A stretch of DNA of 64,000 nucleotides from Bacillus massiliglaciei (GTDB taxonomy: Bacteria > Bacillota > Bacilli > Bacillales > DSM-1321). The first letter of the stretch is position 1, and every line of letters starts with the position of its first letter. Positions 37,675 to 47,938 of this stretch are shown one piece after another. The notes under the pieces are model-generated. The model was not told where the DNA came from, did not search any database, and saw only the letters and a program-made list of their open reading frames with translations. The stretch lies in contig NZ_LT622358.1 in the NCBI RefSeq assembly GCF_900098925.1, forward strand, positions 537,313-601,312. The letters are read 5' to 3'. A program made the position numbers and the translations under genes.

Positions 37675-37720
37675 AGCATCTCTGAAACAGAAATCAACAC
37701 AGCATAAGTAAGAAAAGAGG
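37675..37720. repeat. Short dispersed repeat, copy 1
   Basis: Contains TCTGAAACAGAAATCAA, also present at 40884-40902 in similar surroundings and, like that copy, followed by a long terminator hairpin. About 45 bp are recognisably alike. Nature unknown. Confidence 0.35.
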
Positions 37721-37744
37721 CTGAGACAAAAGATTTCAGCCAAA

Positions 37745-37808
37745 GAAAAATCCGAACTGAGATTCATCATTCGATAATAAGAATGTTGAATAGTTCGGAT
37801 TTTTTTCT
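37745..37808. terminator. Long hairpin terminator downstream of bioY
   Basis: AAAATCCGAACT pairs with AGTTCGGATTTT; an inner stem ATTC/GAAT is also present. T-runs on both strands make it bidirectional. Confidence 0.8.
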
Positions 37809-37887
37809 ATAAAAGAACTTTTTAAACCCTTAATATTCATATTTAGTAATGAACATTTTAGTTATGTCCCAGTCTCTTTTACTTTAT

Positions 37888-38457
37888 TCATCCTGAAAAG
37901 CTGGCCTTCTTTGGCAGGAGCCGGGCAGCAGCAAGACGGGAGCGAACGATGACCCCAATCCAAGAAGCCAGTAGAGCTTTTAGAATTCCTACAATTATAA
38001 ATGGAGTAAAACCGCCGGCAAGAGCAGCTGTCCAAGTAATGGCTGAAATATATTTCAGCCAAACGGTTCCTATAATTAGCGTGATGAACATTCCGACAAT
38101 GTTTGCTGCAACTGCCCAGCCGAAAGAAAATTTCGTTTTTTCTAATATGAGTCCAGTAATAAAGACGGCAGGAATATACGAGAGCAAAAATCCGCCAGTT
38201 GGACCGAATATTTTGGAGATGCCTCCTGTCATCCCGGCAAAGACTGGAATTCCCGCTGCACCAATCACTAAATATAAAGCAGCTGCCGCTGTGCCATGTC
38301 TGGAACCTAGAATTGTGGCGGCCAAGCCGATGGCAAGGGTTTGTCCGGTAATCGGAACGAGAGGAAGAGGAATCGTGATTTGAGCTAAGATGCCGATAAT
38401 GGCTGCAAATAGGGCAATAATAATTAACATTCGTAATCTTTCATGAGTCTGTTTCAA
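37888..38457 (-). CDS. bioY: Biotin transporter S-component BioY
   Basis: Substrate-binding membrane subunit of a biotin ECF transporter. The 189-residue protein has six hydrophobic segments and the BioY signature: QITIPLPLVPITGQTLAIGLAATILGSRHG near the N-terminus, then YLVIGAAGIPVFAGMTGG and FGPTGGFLLSYIPA. No ATPase or EcfT gene is nearby, so it would use shared ECF components. AAAAGGAGATGAAG precedes the ATG. A BirA operator lies 15-46 bases upstream (see 38473-38503). Confidence 0.93.
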   Translation of the reverse strand: MKQTHERLRMLIIIALFAAIIGILAQITIPLPLVPITGQTLAIGLAATILGSRHGTAAAALYLVIGAAGIPVFAGMTGGISKIFGPTGGFLLSYIPAVFITGLILEKTKFSFGWAVAANIVGMFITLIIGTVWLKYISAITWTAALAGGFTPFIIVGILKALLASWIGVIVRSRLAAARLLPKKASFSG

Positions 38458-38472
38458 TTACTTCATCTCCTT

Positions 38473-38503
38473 TTGTTAACCTATATTATGTATTAGTTGA
38501 CAT
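38473..38503 (-). promoter_or_regulatory. BirA (biotin repressor) operator
   Basis: On the plus strand TTGTTAAC, exactly 15 bases, GTTGACAT, which matches the Bacillus BirA box (TTGTTAAC-N15-GTTAACAA) with two changes in the right half. It sits directly before bioY, so bioY should be repressed when biotin is ample. Confidence 0.82.
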
Positions 38504-38683
38504 ATATAGATTGTAAAATTCTGTTTCTCGTTTGTCAATATCATTAGGAGAATAAACTGCTTTTAACCTAAAGAGAAAAAGCATGGGAATTTTTGCGTGG
38601 TTTCAAGCAATTTAGTTAGGGAATTAATATACCAAAAGCTTCAACAGCAAAGATAAAGTCGACAGAGAGAGAAGGGTTTTGTT

Positions 38684-40349
<1,666 letters not shown>

Positions 40350-40430
40350 TTTTTCAGGTGTGGATGAGTTCTTAAAAGAGAGAACGTGATAATCGGAGCT
40401 GCAGATCAATCGATAAAGAAAAGGGAGTCT

Positions 40431-40697
40431 CTAAAGATCCTCCCCGTCTTGATCCAAAAGGCCAGTTAAATACTTTTTCTGCTGTGAATAATGAAATGCC
40501 TTGTAATATAAGGAAAACTCATCAAATAACAGAGGTTCCGTCTCATTAAAATGAAAATGAGATAAAAAACGTTCTAAATAGTAAGAATTCTTAGGTTCAT
40601 CAAACAGTCCTGTCACATAAATTTGGTAGTGAAATTTCTCATAGAGGAAGGGAAATCCCGCATCATCAAATAGTTGTTGAATGCATGTATTCTTCAT
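40431..40697 (-). CDS. Hypothetical small protein
   Basis: An 88-residue protein, aromatic-rich (FLYEKFHYQIYVTGLF, YYLERFLSHFHF, LYYKAFHYSQQKKYL), no membrane segment. Unrecognised. GGGAGGC lies before the ATG and the codon use looks like its neighbours, so it is probably real. It is transcribed opposite to gdh with no terminator visible between them. Confidence 0.6.
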   Translation of the reverse strand: MKNTCIQQLFDDAGFPFLYEKFHYQIYVTGLFDEPKNSYYLERFLSHFHFNETEPLLFDEFSLYYKAFHYSQQKKYLTGLLDQDGEDL

Positions 40698-40883
40698 AGC
40701 GTGCCTCCCATCCTTTTCAATATAACTAATTACTGCTTATCTTATTCAGCAGCAGAATATATTGTATAAGCAAACTCGGTAGAATATTTAAAAAATAAAA
40801 ACTAAAAGCAGCTAGGGCAGAAGAAGTTTTTAGAATCGGGCAAGAATCTAACTGAACGGATGGGAACTCTACACGAAGAACGC

Positions 40884-40956
40884 TTCTGAAACAGAAATCA
40901 AGGCAGGCAGTAAAGCAAAAAACATCCAATTTCTCAGAAGAGAAATTGGATGTTTT
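40884..40956. terminator. Dispersed repeat copy 2 and bidirectional terminator after the ABC-F gene
   Basis: 40884-40902 repeats the TCTGAAACAGAAATCAA motif of 37675-37720. 40918-40956 is a strong hairpin: AAAACATCCAATTTCTC pairs with GAGAAATTGGATGTTTT around AGAA. The hairpin lies 23 bases beyond the ABC-F stop codon. Otherwise 40698-40978 holds no gene. Confidence 0.8.
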
Positions 40957-40978
40957 AGAACATGTTCAATTTTTTTCT

Positions 40979-42598
40979 TTACTTATACATATCAGCTATT
41001 TGCTTTTGCAAGTCTTGGTTTTCAAGATATTCATCATACGTCATTTGCTTATCAACCATACCGTTTGGAGTGATTTCTATGATACGGTTGGCAATGGTCT
41101 GTATAAATTGGTGATCGTGAGAAGCAAAGATGATGGAACCTTTGAAGGCCATTAACCCATTGTTCAGGGCAGTGATAGATTCCAAATCTAGGTGAGAGGT
41201 AGGCTCATCCAGCATAAGAACATTTGAACCGCTCAGCATCATTTTTGAAAGCATGCAGCGAACTTTTTCTCCTCCTGACAGGACACTGGCTTTTTTCAGT
41301 ACTTCATCTCCAGAGAAAAGCATTCTGCCCAAGAATCCGCGAAGGAAATTCTCGGTTTGGTCGTTCGGTGAGAATTGACGAAGCCAATCAACCAAGGAAA
41401 GGTCTGATCCTTCAAAATACTCTGCGTTATCTTTAGGAAAATAGGCCTGTGAGGTAGTTACGCCCCATTTGAAAGAACCGCTGTCCGGTTCCATTTCCCC
41501 GGCAAGGATTTTGAATAAGGCAGTTTTAGCGATTTCATTATTGCCCACCAGAGCGATTTTATCGTCTTTGTTCATTACAAAGCTGATATTATCCAGTACT
41601 TTGACACCATCAATTGTTTTAGATAAACCCTCTACCCTTAATAGGTCATTTCCTATTTCACGTTCAGGTGAGAAAGCAACATAAGGATAGCGGCGGGATG
41701 AAGGCTGAATATCATCCAGTGTAATTTTATCCAGAAGTTTCTTCCGGGATGTCGCCTGACTTGATTTTGAAGCGTTGGCACTGAACCGTGCAACGAAAGC
41801 CTGAAGCTCTTTAATTTTTTCTTCCTTTTTCTTGTTTGCATCTTGTGCCATTTTAAGAGCAAGCTGGCTGGATTCATACCAGAAGTCATAATTGCCGACA
41901 TATATCTTAATTTTTCCAAAGTCTAAATCGGCGATATGTGTACACACTTTATTAAGGAAATAACGATCATGTGAAACGACGATAACTGTATTTTCAAAGT
42001 TGATCAGGAAATCTTCCAGCCATTGAATAGCTTTCAAATCCAGATGGTTGGTAGGTTCGTCAAGAAGCAGTACATCTGGCTGCCCGAATAATGCCTGTGC
42101 CAAAAGTACTTTTACTTTATCTCCACCGGTCAACTCAGCCATCTTCTTGGTGTGCAGTTCTTCTTCGATTCCAAGGCCTTTTAATAGGATAGCAGCTTCT
42201 GATTCCGCTTCCCAGCCGTTCATATCAGCAAATTCACCTTCAAGTTCAGCAGCTTTCATGCCATCTTCATCAGAAAAGTTTTCTTTCATATAAATGGCGT
42301 CTTTTTCCTGCATAACTTGGTATAATCTTTCATGCCCCATGATGACAACTTTTAAGACTTCTTCATCTTCATAGGCAAAATGGTCTTGTTTTAATACCGC
42401 CAGTCTTTCTCCCGGCCCCATATGAACATCCCCGGCTTGAGGCTCTATCTCTCCAGCCAGAATTTTAAGAAATGTTGATTTTCCAGCACCATTTGCGCCG
42501 ATTAAACCGTAGCAATTGCCTGGGGTGAACTTAATATTAACCTCTTCAAAAAGTTTGCGTCCGCCAAAACGCAAACCAACATTATTAACAGTAATCAT
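40979..42598 (-). CDS. ykpA: ABC-F family ATPase, YkpA/YbiT-like
   Basis: Soluble twin-ATPase protein (539 aa) of the ABC-F family, which acts on ribosomes. First cassette: Walker A GANGAGKST, signature-like LTGGDKVKVLLAQAL, Walker B VLLLDEPTNHLD. A charged linker (about 235-290: KKKEEKIKELQAFVARFSANASK) follows. Second cassette: signature LSGGEKVRCMLSKMML and Walker B VLMLDEPTSHLD, but its Walker A reads GNNEIAKT, lacking the last glycine of the P-loop. I recall the same oddity in YkpA orthologues. No membrane domains. Starts with ATG; promoter candidate upstream at 42633-42661. Confidence 0.92.
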   Translation of the reverse strand: MITVNNVGLRFGGRKLFEEVNIKFTPGNCYGLIGANGAGKSTFLKILAGEIEPQAGDVHMGPGERLAVLKQDHFAYEDEEVLKVVIMGHERLYQVMQEKDAIYMKENFSDEDGMKAAELEGEFADMNGWEAESEAAILLKGLGIEEELHTKKMAELTGGDKVKVLLAQALFGQPDVLLLDEPTNHLDLKAIQWLEDFLINFENTVIVVSHDRYFLNKVCTHIADLDFGKIKIYVGNYDFWYESSQLALKMAQDANKKKEEKIKELQAFVARFSANASKSSQATSRKKLLDKITLDDIQPSSRRYPYVAFSPEREIGNDLLRVEGLSKTIDGVKVLDNISFVMNKDDKIALVGNNEIAKTALFKILAGEMEPDSGSFKWGVTTSQAYFPKDNAEYFEGSDLSLVDWLRQFSPNDQTENFLRGFLGRMLFSGDEVLKKASVLSGGEKVRCMLSKMMLSGSNVLMLDEPTSHLDLESITALNNGLMAFKGSIIFASHDHQFIQTIANRIIEITPNGMVDKQMTYDEYLENQDLQKQIADMYK

Positions 42599-42632
42599 TT
42601 ATAAACATTCCTCCAATGCGAATATCCTTAAG

Positions 42633-42661
42633 ATTATATCATGGAATAACCATTACTGGAA
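42633..42661 (-). promoter_or_regulatory. Probable sigma-A promoter of ykpA
   Basis: On the minus strand TTCCAG, 17 bp, TATAAT preceded by TG (extended -10). The remaining bases to 42869 contain no gene that I can see. Confidence 0.55.
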
Positions 42662-42869
42662 ATTCGTTTTCTCATTTACTCTTTCCAGTCATACAGACGA
42701 AAAAGCCGATAGTGATGATAGTGATCATCAGTCTGCACCATTTCCTTGATCCAAATTCTAAAAACAAAACCTTCCGAACTGAAGATTACCTCTTTCTTCC
42801 TTTTCCTTCTGAACCGGTTCTCTGAATTGAGCAGAAAGAAGAAAGCGAAGCTGATGGATCAATTCAAAT

Positions 42870-43388
42870 TTAGGATGGAGTAAATAATGAAATGTCTTTC
42901 CAAACGTATCCAACTGCTGCAAGTGTTTTTCCTGCAATTGTCATCGTTTTATGTTCAATCGGGGAGCCTCCCAGTTTTTCGTAAAATAAACAGGAAGGAT
43001 TGTCTTCCAGTGCCCAAATGATCAAATCCTTGAATCCCTTAGAAATGAAATCCTGAACGAGCGGTGTCAGCAGCTTTTTTCCAATTCCTCGCCTCTGGTA
43101 ATTTTGCAGAAGGTAAACGGCATATATTTCTCCTTGGTAGGATAGAGTATGAGACTGTTCCGGGCCTCCGGAAGCAAAACCAACGAGCTGTTTTTCGTCG
43201 GTTTCAGCAACATAGGTGATGTTATGCAGGGTATTCAGGTTTCTTTCCCAGCTTTTCTCTCTGTTTTTTTTATTCATCGCAGAAAGGTATCTGTCCGGAA
43301 TAATCCCTTTATATGTGGTCTGCCAGCTGCGGATATGAACCTCTGCCAAAGAAGAGATATCGCTGAAGCTTGCTTTTCTAATTTGCAT
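42870..43388 (-). CDS. GNAT-family N-acetyltransferase
   Basis: A 172-residue acetyltransferase with the full GNAT core: MQIRKASFSDISSLAEVHIRSWQTTYKG at the N-terminus, YVAETDEKQLVGFASGG strands, EIYAVYLLQNYQRRGIGKKLL (acetyl-CoA loop Q-RRGIG), and IIWALEDNPSCLFYEKLGG. Substrate unknown. The ATG at 43388 follows GAGAGGAAG; upstream in-frame codons to 43424 have no site. Confidence 0.86.
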   Translation of the reverse strand: MQIRKASFSDISSLAEVHIRSWQTTYKGIIPDRYLSAMNKKNREKSWERNLNTLHNITYVAETDEKQLVGFASGGPEQSHTLSYQGEIYAVYLLQNYQRRGIGKKLLTPLVQDFISKGFKDLIIWALEDNPSCLFYEKLGGSPIEHKTMTIAGKTLAAVGYVWKDISLFTPS

Positions 43389-43534
43389 ACTTTTCTTCCT
43401 CTCTGTTTCTATAAATAGTACCATTTTTTCAATTATCCTTCATTCATTTATCTTTCGATGTTTATTTTCTTTGAATAAGGTTAGGTATATAAAGAGAGAG
43501 AATTATATAAAGAGGACCGAAAGGATGAGAAATT

Positions 43535-43726
43535 TTGAAATTGAAGGTTAGTTTTTATTTTCCTGGCGGACAGGAGCTATCACACGAAGCGGAAGCAGAG
43601 GATTCCACACAGATGATATCTGTCATTCAAAAACATCGCCATTATAATCTGACAAAAGGCGATGCTTATTATGTAGTAGATACAGACAAAGTCGCCTATT
43701 ATTGTGTGACTGAGTTAAAAGAATAA
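43535..43726 (+). CDS. Small hypothetical protein
   Basis: A 63-residue soluble protein with predicted beta-strands (KLKVSFYFPGGQEL, DAYYVVDTDKVAYYCVTEL). TTG start with GAAAGGATG about 10 bases upstream. Followed by its own terminator. Not recognised; conservation cannot be judged here. Confidence 0.55.
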   Translation: MKLKVSFYFPGGQELSHEAEAEDSTQMISVIQKHRHYNLTKGDAYYVVDTDKVAYYCVTELKE

Positions 43727-43733
43727 ATTTCCT

Positions 43734-43774
43734 GAATAAACCGTATTGGCTTTTCTCGCCAATACGGTTTATTC
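43734..43774. terminator. Strong bidirectional-looking hairpin
   Basis: GAATAAACCGTATTGGC pairs perfectly with GCCAATACGGTTTATTC. Confidence 0.85.
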
Positions 43775-43812
43775 TTTGGTAAGAAAACTTTTGTGCAGAT
43801 AAGGAGAGAAAT

Positions 43813-44223
43813 ATGGAAATCAAGCTGACAGAAAAACAATATAAAAAACTGGTTGAGCTGATGCAATACGGAATATGGATCAGTTCTGAAGCGGAAAACG
43901 AAGAGGCGGTTCAAGAAGCCTATGAACTGGAACAAGCTGTTTTTTCACAGGGAGAAGAAAGGGCAGAGGAAATCTCATATAATGAAGAAACAGGTACTTT
44001 CGATCTTTCTTCCCAAAAAGAGCAGGAGATTCAGCAACTATTGGCACGTTATGAAGAAATGGTATTCATAGATAAGCTAGCATACTATCTTGCCAGAAAA
44101 GAAGCGGAAACAACGGCAGAATCTGATGAGGAAGCTTTTGAAAAGCTGATTTCATTAGAAGAAAAATATCATAGCGAGTTAGCAGCAAATGGTCTTCGTC
44201 ATTTACACTATCTAAAGAAATAG
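43813..44223 (+). CDS. Hypothetical acidic helical protein
   Basis: A 136-residue, Glu-rich (many EE pairs), mostly helical soluble protein with no cysteines and no membrane segment. AAGGAGAG precedes the ATG. Unrecognised. It shares a neighbourhood with the equally small 43535 gene but is separated by a terminator, so it has its own transcript. Confidence 0.62.
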   Translation: MEIKLTEKQYKKLVELMQYGIWISSEAENEEAVQEAYELEQAVFSQGEERAEEISYNEETGTFDLSSQKEQEIQQLLARYEEMVFIDKLAYYLARKEAETTAESDEEAFEKLISLEEKYHSELAANGLRHLHYLKK

Positions 44224-44344
44224 ACTGCGAAAGAAATTGTTTGCAGGAAATGGATGGAAGAGGGGAGACCGCCGAGGGAGAGACTTTAAAGCTGCAGCTC
44301 GGGTGTCCCGTCGGAAGGCGATTCAGATACCGAACAAAACCGAA

Positions 44345-44378
44345 AAACACCAAATTTCCTTAGAGAAATTTGGTGTTT
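44345..44378. terminator. Bidirectional terminator between convergent genes
   Basis: AAACACCAAATTT pairs with AAATTTGGTGTTT around CCTTAGAG. Confidence 0.85.
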
Positions 44379-44401
44379 CCATTTTTGCCCCAATTGTTTG
44401 A

Positions 44402-45382
44402 TTAGGACCAAGGCTTCCACCATTTCTTGTTTTTTTTGGAGGCAGCTGCTTCTTCATAGGAGCTGATCATTGTCTGGAATGATTCTTCGCTCTGCTGAAT
44501 TTCCAATGCGATTTTATCAAGATTCATTTGGATGGCTTCTAAGTGCCGCAGTTGTTCTTCCTGCTGTCTTTGGCTTACCATTTTTGTATCTTTCGTTGAG
44601 TCTTTGAGCGCTTTAGATAAATGGCTGAGAAGAGCCTTGCTGTCATTTGCCCTTGTTTTGGAGAATTCTTTTGCTTGCTTAGACAGAATATCCGTTTGAG
44701 TTTTTGAACTTTTTTCCAGATTCTTGCCGAGATTTTCGAATTTTTCAGCTGCCTCTTTTGAATCTTTGACAAGTGTGTCACTAAGCTGTGTAAAAGACTC
44801 AGCAGTAAGCTCTGAATTTTTGGAAATAAGATCGCTCAAATGCATCACATCTGCTTTTCTTCTGTCATTGGACCTTGCAATTGATTTAGACATCCCCTGA
44901 ATCGTCTGGATATTGCCTTCTGTTATCGCTTCTTTCAATTCATCAACCATCTTGGTTCTTTCGTTGTGCAAAGCCAATCTGATTTCGTTAACTAGATTTT
45001 CTTTATAAGTATCCATCAATTCCGGCAATCCTTGAACGGACTGCTGTATAGATGTTTCTTGTTTGTCTTCCTGAACTGCTGGCACATTTGTTTCTTTCAC
45101 AGTTGGCGCTGAAGTTTTCGGTTCTTCGGTAACACTTCTGATATGTTTTTCAAGAAGGGAACGAATCATCTCTTTGCTGATTTTCTTTTCTCTCATCTCT
45201 TTTATTTTTTGTAAAAGGGAAATTTCATGGTCTGTATAGAATCTGGCTCCTTGTTTGGAACGGGGAATATGGATCAGTCCCTGAAGGTCTTTTTCCCATT
45301 GACGAATCGTTCCGTTTGGAATATTGAGCTTCTTAGATACTTCCTTAATCGAATAGGCTCTCATAATATTGTTTTTTGTCAT
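44402..45382 (-). CDS. MerR-type HTH coiled-coil protein (DUF3967-like)
   Basis: A 326-residue protein. N-terminal MerR-like winged helix (about 1-70): MRAYSIKEVSKKLNIPNGTIRQWEKD, then RFYTDHEISLLQKIKEMREK. A long charged region (about 120-310) of near-continuous helix and heptad character follows, with repeated K/E-S-K-E-A-A pieces suggesting a coiled coil. The basic, aromatic tail is KKNKKWWKPWS. The design recalls RacA, the Bacillus chromosome-anchoring protein, and MerR/DUF3967 proteins of Bacillus plasmids, more than a classical metal-sensing MerR. Role unknown: transcriptional regulator or nucleoid organiser. ATG at 45382 follows AAAGGAA. Confidence 0.68.
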   Translation of the reverse strand: MTKNNIMRAYSIKEVSKKLNIPNGTIRQWEKDLQGLIHIPRSKQGARFYTDHEISLLQKIKEMREKKISKEMIRSLLEKHIRSVTEEPKTSAPTVKETNVPAVQEDKQETSIQQSVQGLPELMDTYKENLVNEIRLALHNERTKMVDELKEAITEGNIQTIQGMSKSIARSNDRRKADVMHLSDLISKNSELTAESFTQLSDTLVKDSKEAAEKFENLGKNLEKSSKTQTDILSKQAKEFSKTRANDSKALLSHLSKALKDSTKDTKMVSQRQQEEQLRHLEAIQMNLDKIALEIQQSEESFQTMISSYEEAAASKKNKKWWKPWS

Positions 45383-45559
45383 TCTGCACATTCCTTTCCA
45401 TAATCTATTTATTTACATATTCTTCAAGTCTTGTTCGAACCCTTCCGCATGACAAAAGCTATCAAAACTGTGTATGTTTCAGCAAATCATGGAGGAAAAT
45501 ATAAAAAACGACATAAAAAAAGCAAAGGAAACTCATCCTTTGCCATTTTGTATGTACTT

Positions 45560-46729
45560 TTATTTATTTATCAGTTTTTTAAGAAGAAATTGAAAGAAAT
45601 TCAACAGATCTTCTGTATTTGTAAAGCCGGCCTGAGCTTTTTTATTGCTGCCGCCGCCTTTGCCAGAGAAGTTAGGCAGTTCTTCTTTAAATAATTTTCC
45701 GCAATGAATTGGATTTTTTCCGTTATGCGAAAGGAGAATCTTATTATCTTTTTCGGTAGCGAGCAGAATAATTCGATCAGTTCTTGCACCCAGAATTTCT
45801 GCAAGGGCTGCTATGTCACTAAATGGTTTATCTAACATACTGCTCACAATCGGTGATTCGCTCTGAAGCAAAGAATCACTCAGAAAGCGGGCTATTTCTT
45901 CTTTCAAATGCTGATTTTCAGCTTTTTGATTTTTTAGATCTGCTTCTAATTTCTCGACCCTGTCCAGTATATCCTTCCTTCCTGCATTGAACTTTGCAGA
46001 CAGCTGCGAAAGAGTGTCGAGGCTATCCGTGTAATCGTACAGGCATCGATAGCCGCATGTAAAGTATATTCGGGTTGAATTTTTTTGTTTTTCAGTTTTG
46101 AAGATTTTCAGCGGACCGATTTCTCCTGTCATATTGACATGAGTACCGCCGCATGGATTGAATTCGATACCTTCGATTTCTACAATACGGATATTTTCTG
46201 TCACCTTTGGTTTTTTGACTACAGGGATTTCCACTAGCTGACGGGCTGTTACAAAATAGGGAAGGATGCTTCTGTTTTCATAAATATATGTGTTAACCTG
46301 TTCTTCTGCTGCCTTCTCCATCTCCTCCGTCAAAAAAGGCAGCTCAATGTCAATTGTGACATGATTAGCACCTAGATGAAAACTAACCGTTTCCGCCTGA
46401 TAAAGCTCTCGGAAAACTGCTGATAGCAGATGCTGACCAGAATGCTGCTGCATATGATCATAGCGCCGCTTCCAGTCAATTTGGCATTCGATTACGTGCG
46501 TTTCAGGCCAGTGATCGACCTCATGAAGAATTTCATTTCCTTCAATTTGAACATCCAGCACTTTGCAGTTTCCTGCTATCCCCCTGTCAGAAGGCTGTCC
46601 TCCGCCTTCCGGATAAAAGGCAGTCTCCTTAAGAAGAATGTATTTTTTATCGTCAATTTCTCGTTTATCCGTTATTTCGGTTTGCCATTTTGTCAGTTTG
46701 GGATTTGAGTAATATAGTTTTTCAGTCAT
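45560..46729 (-). CDS. Alanyl-tRNA editing protein AlaX (long form)
   Basis: Hydrolyses Ser-tRNA(Ala) or Gly-tRNA(Ala) in trans. The 389-residue protein keeps the AlaRS editing fold. N-terminal FYPEGGGQPSDRG segment, zinc motif HSGQH (His96, His100) and second motif CGGTH (Cys193, His197). A coiled-coil (about 245-295) and a C-terminal DHHA1-like domain ending FSGKGGGSNKKAQAGFTN make it the long AlaX-L type. No aminoacylation domain. The ATG at 46729 follows GAAAGG; upstream codons to 46819 lack a site. Confidence 0.9.
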   Translation of the reverse strand: MTEKLYYSNPKLTKWQTEITDKREIDDKKYILLKETAFYPEGGGQPSDRGIAGNCKVLDVQIEGNEILHEVDHWPETHVIECQIDWKRRYDHMQQHSGQHLLSAVFRELYQAETVSFHLGANHVTIDIELPFLTEEMEKAAEEQVNTYIYENRSILPYFVTARQLVEIPVVKKPKVTENIRIVEIEGIEFNPCGGTHVNMTGEIGPLKIFKTEKQKNSTRIYFTCGYRCLYDYTDSLDTLSQLSAKFNAGRKDILDRVEKLEADLKNQKAENQHLKEEIARFLSDSLLQSESPIVSSMLDKPFSDIAALAEILGARTDRIILLATEKDNKILLSHNGKNPIHCGKLFKEELPNFSGKGGGSNKKAQAGFTNTEDLLNFFQFLLKKLINK

Positions 46730-46987
46730 GGAAGATCCTTTCTTTTTCCTAAGTATAACAATTTTTCCTTCTATATTAAATGAAGGATAGAGACAATCGT
46801 TAGAAGAAAAGGGATACATTACGATATTCCTGGTGTTTTTATTAATTAAATGGTAAATTCAAATTTGGTGAATTCAGTATTGAGCAAGTTACGTTTATTT
46901 ATAAAAGGCGATAGATATTGATTGGTTTTGCCGATACATTTTTCAAAAATAGGGAAAATAACATTACATAATAGGAGGTTATGACAT

Positions 46988-47860
46988 ATGAATGAGATTC
47001 AAGCAGGAAGGGTTGTTGAATTAAAAGTTGAGAGGGAAGCCGAATTCGGTTTTTTCCTGACAGATGGACATTCTGATGTACTGCTGCATGATTCGGCTGT
47101 TACTGAAGGTGAAGAACTGCAAATCGGTGATGAAGTGACTGTATTTTTATATCATGATAAAGAAGGCAGACTGACGGCAACGATGGATATACCCGAAGTT
47201 CGCCAAGATCACTATGGCTGGGCCGAGGTTGTCCAGGTACAAAGGAAACTCGGTGTTTTTGTAGATATCGGACTTTCAAAGGATATTTTAGTTTCCCTTG
47301 ACGATCTTCCAAACTTAGGGCATTTATGGCCAGTGCCGGGAGACAAGCTATATATTTCTTTGAAATTAGACCGTCATGGCAGATTGTTCGGGAAACTGGC
47401 AACAGAAGATGTCATCATGGAAATGTCAGCGCAGGCAAAAGGCAAAGAAATGCGCAATATGGAAGTGAAAGGGCATGTATACCGTCTGCTGATGGTCGGT
47501 TCCTTTTTTGTCTCAGAGGAAGGATACCGCTGTTTTGTGCATGAAACAGAACGAAAAAAAGAACCTCGTCTTGGTGAATATGTAGAAGGCAGAGTAATAG
47601 ATGTAAAAGAGGATGGTACCTTGAATGTTTCTTTATTCCCATTCAAACAAGATAAGATGCTTGGGGATTCGGAAACGATTTATCAATATCTCTTGAGCAG
47701 GGGAGGGGCCATGCCATATGGAGATAAAACGCTCCCGGAAGATGTTCAATTTCATTTTGGCATGAGCAAAGGTTCCTTTAAAAGAGCGCTCGGCAAGCTG
47801 ATGAAAGAAGGAAAGATATATCAGGAAGACGGCTGGACTTATTCTTCTAATCGAAAATAA
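46988..47860 (+). CDS. cvfB: CvfB/YitL-family S1 RNA-binding protein
   Basis: A 290-residue protein with tandem S1-like OB folds followed by a C-terminal winged helix; members bind RNA and affect virulence in Staphylococcus (CvfB). Visible pieces: GRVVELKVEREAEFGFFLTD, GWAEVVQVQRKLGVFVDIGLSKDILVSLDDL, EYVEGRVIDVKEDGTLNVSL, and the winged-helix end FHFGMSKGSFKRALGKLMKEGKI. Length matches B. subtilis YitL. TAGGAGG lies before the ATG. Confidence 0.9.
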   Translation: MNEIQAGRVVELKVEREAEFGFFLTDGHSDVLLHDSAVTEGEELQIGDEVTVFLYHDKEGRLTATMDIPEVRQDHYGWAEVVQVQRKLGVFVDIGLSKDILVSLDDLPNLGHLWPVPGDKLYISLKLDRHGRLFGKLATEDVIMEMSAQAKGKEMRNMEVKGHVYRLLMVGSFFVSEEGYRCFVHETERKKEPRLGEYVEGRVIDVKEDGTLNVSLFPFKQDKMLGDSETIYQYLLSRGGAMPYGDKTLPEDVQFHFGMSKGSFKRALGKLMKEGKIYQEDGWTYSSNRK

Positions 47861-47877
47861 AATGAAATTATACAGTA

Positions 47878-47936
47878 AAAAACACCTATTCGTTGAACGT
47901 GGGATGCATCCCGTCCATCAATGAATAGGTGTTTTT
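47878..47936. terminator. Bidirectional terminator between cvfB and cotJC
   Basis: AAACACCTATTC pairs with GAATAGGTGTTT; an inner GGGATGCATCCC palindrome forms a second hairpin; T-run follows. Confidence 0.8.
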
Positions 47937-47938
47937 CT

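Noticed and set aside
45431-45694. Plus-strand frame of 87 codons near the end of alaX
   Set aside because: It is mostly antisense to the conserved C-terminal region of the AlaX gene and has no ribosome binding site.
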